Under the pieces are notes generated by a model. The model was given only the letters and a program-made list of their open reading frames with translations. It ran no database searches and had not been told where the DNA came from. Made by a program: the position numbers and the translations under genes. A stretch of 64,000 nucleotides of DNA from assembly GCF_003001935.1 (NCBI RefSeq), contig NZ_PVNG01000009.1:62001-126000 (forward strand), written 5' to 3'. Positions 42,347 through 49,126 of this stretch are shown here, one piece after another; the first letter of the stretch is position 1, and every line of letters starts with the position of its first letter. The DNA comes from Nonomuraea fuscirosea. Its GTDB lineage: Bacteria; Actinomycetota; Actinomycetes; Streptosporangiales; Streptosporangiaceae.

Positions 42347-42389
42347 AGATCCAGCCGATGATCGACCGCTTCACCTCAAGGGAGTGCCT

Positions 42390-43520
42390 GTGACCGGCCT
42401 TCTCGGCAGCCTGGCTCACGAGACCGGGGCCGACGACACCGTCCGTGAGATCGCCCAGCAGCCCCGTGTCTGGCGGGAGATCGACGGCATCGTCACCGCC
42501 TCGCGGGCCGAGCTCGACGCCTTCCTGCGACCGCCCGCCGCCCGCGTGGTGCTCACCGGCGCCGGCACGTCGAGCTACGCCGGCCAGGTGCTCGCCACCA
42601 CGCTCACGCGGCGGCTCGGCCTGCGGGTCGACGCCGTGGCCACCACGGACATCGTGGCCGACCCGCGCGGCTGCTTCGCCGAGGACCTCCCCACCCTGCT
42701 CGTCTCCTTCGCCCGCTCCGGCGACAGCCCCGAGAGCGTCGCGGCCACCGAACTCGCCGGGCAGTGCCTGTCGGACGTGCGCCACCTGGTGATCACCTGC
42801 AACGCGAAGGGGCGGCTGGCCCAGGAGCACTCGGGCAGGGCCGGCTCGTACGTGCTGCTGATGCCGCCCGCCTCCAACGACCGCGGCTTCGCGATGACCT
42901 CCAGCTTCACCGGCATGACGCTCGCCGCCCTGCTCGCCCTCGGCGGCCCCGCCTACGCCGAGGTCACCGGGCGGCTGGCCCGCGCGGCCGAGCGCATCAT
43001 CGACGACGGCACCCTCGACCATGGCATCGAGGCGCTCCTGGCCCGCGACCCCGAACGGATCGTCTATCTGGGCAGCGGCCCCCTGCGCGGGCTGGCCGCG
43101 GAGTCGGCGCTGAAGACGCTCGAACTCACCGGCGGGCAGATCGTCGCGCTCTCCGACTCCGCCCTCGGATTCCGCCACGGCCCCAAGGCCGTGCTGAACG
43201 AGCGCACGGTCGTGATCGTGTACGTGTCCAACGATCCGTACACCCGTAAATACGACCAGGACATCCTCGCGGAACTCCGCGCCACCATGCCGCCTGGCAG
43301 CGTGATCGCGGTCGGCGGCGCGCCGGACGAGGGCAGCTGGCCGCTCGACGGCGTCGAGGACGTCGAGGACGCGGCGCTGGCCCTGCCCGCCGTCCTGTGC
43401 GCCCAGCTCATCGGCGTCAAGGCCGCCGTGCTCCGGGGCATCCGCCCTGACAACCCGTTCCCTTCCGGCGAGGTCAACCGCGTGGTGCACGGCGTCACCC
43501 TGCACCGGTTGCAGCACTGA
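42390..43520 (+). CDS. SIS-domain sugar isomerase (AgaS / GlmS-isomerase type)
   Basis: This 376-residue protein has two SIS domains. The first shows VVLTGAGTSSYAGQVLATTL and TLLVSFARSGDSPESVAATE, the phosphosugar-binding S-x-S-G-x-S/T segments; the second shows IVYLGSGPLRGLAAESALKT and DSALGFRHGPKAVLN. The G-F-R-H-G-P-K motif is characteristic of AgaS-like aldose/ketose isomerases and the isomerase half of GlmS. It should deaminate or isomerise an amino-sugar phosphate. GTG 42390 is preferred because AAGGGAG lies six bases upstream. Confidence 0.88.
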   Translation: MTGLLGSLAHETGADDTVREIAQQPRVWREIDGIVTASRAELDAFLRPPAARVVLTGAGTSSYAGQVLATTLTRRLGLRVDAVATTDIVADPRGCFAEDLPTLLVSFARSGDSPESVAATELAGQCLSDVRHLVITCNAKGRLAQEHSGRAGSYVLLMPPASNDRGFAMTSSFTGMTLAALLALGGPAYAEVTGRLARAAERIIDDGTLDHGIEALLARDPERIVYLGSGPLRGLAAESALKTLELTGGQIVALSDSALGFRHGPKAVLNERTVVIVYVSNDPYTRKYDQDILAELRATMPPGSVIAVGGAPDEGSWPLDGVEDVEDAALALPAVLCAQLIGVKAAVLRGIRPDNPFPSGEVNRVVHGVTLHRLQH

Positions 43521-43540
43521 CAACGGACTGAGGTGACACC

Positions 43541-44527
43541 ATGTTTCTCGGCGTCGACGGCGGCGGCACCAAGACCGCCTTCTGCCTGGTCGACCAGGAC
43601 GGGACGGTAGCGGGGCGGGCACGGACCGCCGGCAGCTACTACTTCTCCCAGGCGTCCGAAGGCATCGGCATCGTCGAGCGCGCCCTCAGGCAGGGCGTCG
43701 AGGCGGTCTGCGCCGAGGCGGGTATCGAACCGTCCGGCATCGCGTACGCCTTCTTCGGCCTGCCGGGCTACGGCGAGGCCCCCGGAGACCTGCCCGTCCT
43801 GGACGCGGCCCCGCGCGCCGTGCTCGGCCACGACCGTTACACCTGCGACAACGACACGGTGTGCGGGTGGGCCGGCTCCCTCGGGGCGGCGGACGGCATC
43901 AACGTGCTCAGCGGCACCGGCTCCATGACCTACGGCGAGCGGTCCGGCCGCGGCGTCCGGGTCGGCGGCTGGGGAGAGCTGTTCGGCGACGAGGGCTCGG
44001 CGTACTGGATCGCGGTCCGCGGCCTCAACGCGTTCACCCGGATGAGCGACGGACGCCTGCCGGAAGGCCCGCTCGCCGGGGTCCTGCGCCGCCACCTCTC
44101 CCTCACCTCGGACCTCACCGTCATCGACGTCGTGTTCAACCGGTGGCGCGGCGACCGCGGGGAGATCGCGGCACTCAGCCGGCGGGTCGTCGAGGCGGCC
44201 GGGCTGGGCGACGCGTGCGCCGCCGCCATCCTGGCCGAGGCCGGGCGCGAGCTGGCGCTCCTGGTGGACACCACCCGTGAACGGCTCGGCTTCGAGCCCG
44301 GCGAGCCCGTACCGGTCTCCTACTCCGGCGGCACGTTCACCGCCGAGGCGGTGCTCGAAGCCTTCACCCGCGAGCTGAAATCCCTGCACGCCGGTTACGA
44401 GCTGCGCCGCCCGCTGTACGAACCGGTCGTCGGAGCCGCGCTCTACGCGGCGAAACTCGCCGGCACCCCCCTCGACCGGGCCGCGCTCGACCGCCTGCTG
44501 ACCGCCGGACAAGGAGAAGGCGCATGA
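43541..44527 (+). CDS. N-acetylglucosamine-kinase-like ATPase (BadF/BadG family)
   Basis: The protein (328 residues) has the ASKHA fold: PHOSPHATE-1 motif FLGVDGGGTKTAFCLVDQDG (6-12 D-G-G-G-T-K-T), CDNDTVCGWAGSLGAADGIN (connect and phosphate), NVLSGTGSMTYGE (phosphate-2), and C-terminal VSYSGGTFTAEAVLEAF (adenosine motif). This matches the BadF/BadG/BcrA/BcrD family, which includes GlcNAc kinase. It phosphorylates an imported amino sugar in this operon. It overlaps the DMT transporter gene by ATGA. Confidence 0.9.
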   Translation: MFLGVDGGGTKTAFCLVDQDGTVAGRARTAGSYYFSQASEGIGIVERALRQGVEAVCAEAGIEPSGIAYAFFGLPGYGEAPGDLPVLDAAPRAVLGHDRYTCDNDTVCGWAGSLGAADGINVLSGTGSMTYGERSGRGVRVGGWGELFGDEGSAYWIAVRGLNAFTRMSDGRLPEGPLAGVLRRHLSLTSDLTVIDVVFNRWRGDRGEIAALSRRVVEAAGLGDACAAAILAEAGRELALLVDTTRERLGFEPGEPVPVSYSGGTFTAEAVLEAFTRELKSLHAGYELRRPLYEPVVGAALYAAKLAGTPLDRAALDRLLTAGQGEGA

Positions 44528-45453
44528 TCAACGTCAAGCGAAGCTGGATACTCTACGCGACCCTGCTCGTCCTCTTCTGGGGCGTGTGGGGCGCCTTCTC
44601 CAGCCTCCCGACCAGCCTGTACGGCTATCCCGACGAGATGGTGTACGTCATCTGGGCGTTCACCATGCTGATCCCGGCCTTCTTCGCGCTGCGCGGCAAC
44701 CGCTTCGACCGCCGGCCCGTCGCCGCCCTCTACGGGCTCATCGCCGGACTCACCGGCGCGGGCGGTCAGCTCCTGCTCTTCCAGGCCCTGTCCAACGGCC
44801 CCGCGTACCTGATCTTCCCGATCGTGTCCCTGTCGCCGGTGATCACCGTCCTCATGGCCATCGCCCTGCTCCGCGAACGCATCCAATGGCTCGCCGTCGT
44901 CGGCGCGGTCGCCGCGCTGGCCGCGATCGTCCTGTTCAGCATCCCCGGCAGCAGCGACGACTCGAACACGACCGGCCCCTGGCTGCTGCTGGCCATCCTC
45001 ATCTGCGTGGCCTGGGGCGCCCAGGCGTTCTTCATGCGCAAGGCCGCCCTGCTCGGCATCAACGACGCCACCACCTTCGGCTGGATGACGATCAGCGGCC
45101 TGCTGCTCATCCCGGTGGCGGTGCTGATGATGGGCGGGCTGCCCGTCGGCGCCCCCTGGCAGGCACCCGCGCTCACCGCGGTGACCCAGGTCCTCAACGC
45201 GGCCGGGGCGCTGTTCCTGGTGATGGCACTCAGCCGGGGCAAGGCCGCGGTGGTGGCGCCCATCACCAACGCGCTCGCCCCCGTCCTGACGATCGTGCTG
45301 TCGCTGGCGGTCTACCAGACGCTCCCGTCGATCTACGGCGCCATCGGCATCGTCCTCGCCCTGGGCGGCTCGACCCTGATGGTGTACGCCGACGAGAAGC
45401 GCGGCGAAGACGTCACGGCGGGCGCGGTCTCCCCAGAGGCACCCGCCACCTGA
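44524..45453 (+). CDS. DMT (EamA) transporter, probable sugar importer
   Basis: This 309-residue integral membrane protein has ten predicted helices in two EamA repeats; FSSLPTSLYGYPDEMVYVIW and GGQLLLFQALSNGPAYLIFP in the first, VTQVLNAAGALFLVMALSRG and AVVAPITNALAPVLTIVLSL in the second. DMT proteins use ion gradients or exchange. Placed directly after an amino-sugar kinase by ATGA overlap, and with no ABC or PTS genes in the operon, it is likely the importer of the free sugar; function is inferred from context. The C-terminus ends in a short hydrophilic tail. Confidence 0.88.
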   Translation: MINVKRSWILYATLLVLFWGVWGAFSSLPTSLYGYPDEMVYVIWAFTMLIPAFFALRGNRFDRRPVAALYGLIAGLTGAGGQLLLFQALSNGPAYLIFPIVSLSPVITVLMAIALLRERIQWLAVVGAVAALAAIVLFSIPGSSDDSNTTGPWLLLAILICVAWGAQAFFMRKAALLGINDATTFGWMTISGLLLIPVAVLMMGGLPVGAPWQAPALTAVTQVLNAAGALFLVMALSRGKAAVVAPITNALAPVLTIVLSLAVYQTLPSIYGAIGIVLALGGSTLMVYADEKRGEDVTAGAVSPEAPAT

Positions 45454-45631
45454 CGACGCGGACCGCCGCTCGACGCCGACATCGGCGGCCGGGCAGTCGT
45501 TACCAGAACGTCGGCGCGGCCACCGTCGTCGCGGATGCGGCCGACGCCACGGCGGCGGGGGCGGCGATGGTCACAGACGCCAGGGGATGCTCTCCCGGGC
45601 ACAAAGGTGCCGCGCCCGCACCGCGGGTGCT

Positions 45632-46438
45632 TCACGCGGGAGGGCCCGCCTTCACACGCTGCACCAGCCGTTCCACCGACCCCCGGTAGCCGTGGAGGTG
45701 CTCCAGCCACCATGTGGCGCCCGCCTCGGCGTAGGCCCGCACCGCCGAGCCCGGCTCGCTCACTCCGATGACCGCCACGTCGAGATCGCCCGCGGTGGCC
45801 CGGTGCCGGCGCAGCTCGCTGACCTGAGCGGCCAGGCAGTCGGGCGAGAGCGTCATGCGGCCCTCCTGGTCGTCGCCCGCGACGATCCAGCCATCCCAGC
45901 GGGCGGCGCGCCGAAGGGCGCCTGCGGTCGTGCCGCCGACCCACACCGGAACCCGAGGGCGCTGGAACGGCAACGGCGCCAGCCGCACCCCGTCCACGGT
46001 GTAATGATTGCCCCGGTGATGCACCTCGTCGCCGGACCAGAGCGAGGTCATCACGTCGAGCGCCTCATCGAGCACCGCCCCGCCGGGACGCGCTGAGCCG
46101 AAGGCGGTGAACTCCTCCCTCACGCCGCCCAGCCCGGCTCCCAAGATCACGCGGCCGCCGCTCAGCCTGTCGAGCGTCGCCACGGTCTGGGCCAGCACCT
46201 CCGGACGATGCCGGGCCACAGCCGTCACCGCCGTGCCCAGCCTGATACGCGAGGTCGCCTGGGCCGCAGCAGCCAGTGCTACCCACGGGTCCGCCGACGG
46301 TGTGCCCCAGGCGAAGGCCAGATGATCCCACACCAGCACGGCGTCCCATCCGGCCGCCTCGGCCTCCCGGGCGAGAGCGACCAGGCACGCCGGCTCCGCG
46401 AGCTCACCGAGGATCGCGACGTCGATGCCGTAACGCAT
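45632..46438 (-). CDS. LLM-class flavin/F420-type oxidoreductase
   Basis: This 268-residue member of the luciferase-like family has WDAVLVWDHLAFAWGTPSAD, TSRIRLGTAVTAVARHRPEV and GRVILGAGLGGVREEFTAFG, the normal cofactor-binding segments. ATG 46438 is chosen because GGGTGGGGGC lies just upstream and the preceding frame is not conserved. It is convergent with the DMT gene, 178 bases away. It is not clearly linked to either neighbouring operon. Substrate unknown. Confidence 0.86.
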   Translation of the reverse strand: MRYGIDVAILGELAEPACLVALAREAEAAGWDAVLVWDHLAFAWGTPSADPWVALAAAAQATSRIRLGTAVTAVARHRPEVLAQTVATLDRLSGGRVILGAGLGGVREEFTAFGSARPGGAVLDEALDVMTSLWSGDEVHHRGNHYTVDGVRLAPLPFQRPRVPVWVGGTTAGALRRAARWDGWIVAGDDQEGRMTLSPDCLAAQVSELRRHRATAGDLDVAVIGVSEPGSAVRAYAEAGATWWLEHLHGYRGSVERLVQRVKAGPPA

Positions 46439-46460
46439 GCCCCCACCCAAGCACCCGGCA

Positions 46461-46605
46461 CCGACACTTCCGTCACCGCGAAACTCGAGTCCCGCAACGA
46501 GAAACTGGCCGGCGAGCTGGGTAAGACCCAGACCGCGCTGGACATTGCAGGACAGCATTCGCGCTGCTTCAGGACATCTCAAGCGCGGGCTCCGACACGA
46601 ACTGA
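46461..46605 (+). pseudogene. IS3-family transposase (OrfA) fragment
   Basis: A plus-strand stretch gives TDTSVTAKLESRNEKLAGEL, then GKTQTALDIAGQ, and after a frameshift ALLQDISSAGSDTN and a stop. It matches the C-terminal leucine-zipper-like end of IS3-type OrfA proteins common in actinomycetes (E-N-x-K-L-x-x-E-L-x-K-x-x-x-A-L-x-I-x-G-K-x-x-x-L-L). HTH, OrfB and terminal repeats are absent. It marks an old insertion between the LLM gene and the carbohydrate region. Confidence 0.65.
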
Positions 46606-46871
46606 GTCAGGTCCTGAACGCGTATTTTCCGGCCCTGGAGGCGTCGGCCGGCACGGATGAGGGCGTGCGCGGTTCGGGAAATTCCGGCCACGGTGTACCG
46701 TCGGTGACATCCGCACCCGCCCGTGCAAGCACCGCGCCGACCTTCGACCGGCGATGATGGCTGAGCGGGCGGCCCCGGGGGCTCCCCGGGCCGGAGCCGG
46801 CCGTTACGATACCTAGCCGCGCGTACCAGAGCCTGGTCACGTGCCACGCGCGCACGAAGAGGGGATCGCCG
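46606..46871. other. Intergenic stretch, nothing recognised
   Basis: These 266 bases lie between the transposase remnant and the GH43-like gene. A GC-rich self-complementary run is present near 46,775. No gene or clear promoter was found. Confidence 0.35.
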
Positions 46872-47825
46872 ATGTCCGACGATGCTGGGCTCAGCGGGGA
46901 GCGCTCGGCCGGGAGCGGGCGCACGCTCGGCGACATCCAGATCCGCGACCCGTTCCTCCTCGGCGATCGTTCCGTCTACTGGCTCTACGGCAGCACGGAC
47001 GAGAACATCTGGTCCGGCCCCGGCGTCGGTTTCGACGCCCACCGCAGCCCGGATCTGCGCACCTGGGAAGGCCCGTTCGAGGTGTTCCGGCCGCCTGCCG
47101 GGTTCTGGAGCGAGGGCATGTACTGGGCGCCCGAGGTGCACGAGCATCAGGGCCGGTTCTTCATGTTCGCCACCTTCACCGCCCCGGACGGTTTCCGGGG
47201 AACGCAGGTGCTCGTGGCGGACGCCCCGCAGGGCCCGTTCACGCCGTGGAGCGAGGGCGCGATCACGCCCCGCAAGTGGCAGTGCCTCGACGGCACCCTC
47301 TTCGTCGATGACGCCGGCGCCCCCTGGCTCGTCTACTGCCAGGAGTGGACCCAGATCCACGACGGCGCCGTCTGGGCCCAGCGCCTCACCCACGACCTGC
47401 GCGAAGCGGACGGCGTACCCGTCTTCCTCTTCAACGCCTCCGACGCTCCCTGGGCCAGACCGCTCGATCACCCCAAAGCCCACGCCGCCGACCTGCCCGT
47501 CTATGTCACCGACGGCCCGTTCCTGTTCCGCCTCGCCGGCGGGCACCTGATCATGCTGTGGTCCAGTTTCGGCGAGCAGGGCTACGCCATGGGCGTCGCC
47601 CACTCGTCGTCCGGGCAGGTCACCGGGCCGTGGACGCAGGAGGAGCAGGCGCTGTGGTCGAGGGACGGCGGCCACAGCATGATCGTGCGGCTGCGCGACC
47701 AGAGCCTGGCGCTCACTCTGCACCAGCCGAACACCACTCCCCGCGAAGGGGCGATCATCCGTCCCCTCGTGGAGCACGAGTTCACCGTCACCCTCGCCGG
47801 GCACGACCTTCTTCCGCGCCGATGA
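46872..47825 (+). CDS. GH43-like glycoside hydrolase (five-bladed propeller)
   Basis: The protein (317 residues) has the GH43 pattern: DIQIRDPFLLGDRSVYWLYG (R-D-P with the catalytic-base Asp), SEGMYWAPEVHEHQGRFFMF (W-A-P-E), LDGTLFVDDAGAPWLVYCQE (D-G-x-x-F), and a late YVTDGPFLFRLAGGHLIMLW. These give the three acidic residues of the family. No signal peptide is present, so it acts in the cytoplasm. Activity on arabinose- or xylose-type linkages is only a guess. The stop overlaps the DUF2786 gene by ATGA. Confidence 0.85.
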   Translation: MSDDAGLSGERSAGSGRTLGDIQIRDPFLLGDRSVYWLYGSTDENIWSGPGVGFDAHRSPDLRTWEGPFEVFRPPAGFWSEGMYWAPEVHEHQGRFFMFATFTAPDGFRGTQVLVADAPQGPFTPWSEGAITPRKWQCLDGTLFVDDAGAPWLVYCQEWTQIHDGAVWAQRLTHDLREADGVPVFLFNASDAPWARPLDHPKAHAADLPVYVTDGPFLFRLAGGHLIMLWSSFGEQGYAMGVAHSSSGQVTGPWTQEEQALWSRDGGHSMIVRLRDQSLALTLHQPNTTPREGAIIRPLVEHEFTVTLAGHDLLPRR

Positions 47826-49015
47826 GCGATGAGCTGATCGACGCGGCGATGGACGCGCTGGCGCGCGAGGATCAGGCGGCCTTCGACTCCGCCGCCGCCT
47901 TCCTGGCCGACCGGGACGACGCCGACCGCGTGCTGATGGAGGCCGCGACGCGGGCGATCTCAGGGGTGTGGCGCAACGGCTGGCAGCCCGCCGACGTGGT
48001 CAGGATCGCGGCCAGGCGGCTGAGCGACCGGCACGAGCGGGTGGCGGCCGATCTCATCGCCTGGGAGCTTCGGGCCTACGCGCGGGCCACGGTGGACGAG
48101 CGCTGGCGCGACCAGCTCGCCGGTCTGGCGGCCACGGTGTGGTGGAAGGGCGGCTACCTGGCGGCGCGGCGGGCGCGCGACGGGGCCGGCCGGCTGGTGA
48201 CCGTCTCCTGCGTGCTGGAACTGCTGGGGCTGCTGACCGGGCTGCCCCGGCTGGAACTGCTGGGCCCGCCGCCGGGCGTAGCCCGCCGTACGGTCCCGGC
48301 ACGTCCGCACGCGGTCAGCGAGAGGACGCTCACACGGGTACGGGGGCTGCTGGCCAAGGCGGAGTCGACGCCGTACGAGGCGGAGGCGCGGACGTTCACC
48401 TCGGCGGCGCAGAGCCTGATGGCGAAGTACAGCATCGACGCGGCGATGCTCGACGCGGCGGCGCTGGAGGCGCGGCCGGGCGGAGGCGCGGCGCCGGAGG
48501 GCGTCCGGGTCGGCATCGACGCGCCGTACGAGCAGCCCAAGGCCGTCCTGCTCGACCTCGTCGCCGAGGCCAACAGGTGCCGGGTGATCTGGTCGCGGGA
48601 GCTGGGGTTCGCCACCGTGCTGGGGTTCCCGGCGGACCTGTCCTGGGTGGAGATGTTGTTCACCTCGCTGCTGGTGCAGGCGCAGACCGCGCTGGAGAAC
48701 TCGGGCACCAAGAAGCACGGCGCCGGCCGGTCCAGGAGCAAGGCGTTCCGCCAGTCGTTCCTGTCGGCCTTCGCCTCCAGAATCGGCGAACGGCTCGCCG
48801 AGGCCACGGCGGCCGCGGTCGCGCAGGAGAGCGCCGGCCGGGGCGCCGACCTGGTGCCGGTGCTGGCGGCCCGGGAACAGGAGGTGGAACAGGCGGTCGA
48901 GCGCATGTTCCCGAACCTGGTCTCGCACCGGACGCGCACGTCCTGGGACCGGGAGGGCTGGGCGGCCGGCCGTACGGCCGCCGATCAGGCCGGCCTTGGC
49001 ACGCGTGACCGGTAG
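47822..49015 (+). CDS. DUF2786-domain protein
   Basis: This 397-residue protein of unknown function has a helical N-terminal half (ALAREDQAAFDSAAAFLADR, then DVVRIAARRLSDRHERVAADLIAW). At about 158-195 comes the DUF2786 signature VRGLLAKAESTPYEAEARTF with LMAKYSI. The C-terminal part is VIWSRELGFATVLGFPADLS, then a helical end (RSKAFRQSFLSAFASRIGER). DUF2786 is usually found in stand-alone or phage-related proteins, so the tight ATGA link to a GH43-like enzyme is odd. It ends before a strong hairpin. Confidence 0.82.
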   Translation: MSDELIDAAMDALAREDQAAFDSAAAFLADRDDADRVLMEAATRAISGVWRNGWQPADVVRIAARRLSDRHERVAADLIAWELRAYARATVDERWRDQLAGLAATVWWKGGYLAARRARDGAGRLVTVSCVLELLGLLTGLPRLELLGPPPGVARRTVPARPHAVSERTLTRVRGLLAKAESTPYEAEARTFTSAAQSLMAKYSIDAAMLDAAALEARPGGGAAPEGVRVGIDAPYEQPKAVLLDLVAEANRCRVIWSRELGFATVLGFPADLSWVEMLFTSLLVQAQTALENSGTKKHGAGRSRSKAFRQSFLSAFASRIGERLAEATAAAVAQESAGRGADLVPVLAAREQEVEQAVERMFPNLVSHRTRTSWDREGWAAGRTAADQAGLGTRDR

Positions 49016-49088
49016 GACTCCCGGCGCCGTATCAGAGCCGCACCGATCATCACGGCCGTAGGCGTCGTCGCCGGGCGCGTCGCCGGCA

Positions 49089-49119
49089 GTGGGCCGGGGT
49101 GTCCAGTACCCCGGCCCAC
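49089..49119. terminator. Bidirectional hairpin terminator
   Basis: GTGGGCCGGGGT and ACCCCGGCCCAC form a perfect 12-bp stem with a 7-base loop (GTCCAGT) between the convergent DUF2786 and GH27 genes. Confidence 0.82.
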
Positions 49120-49126
49120 CTGGGGA

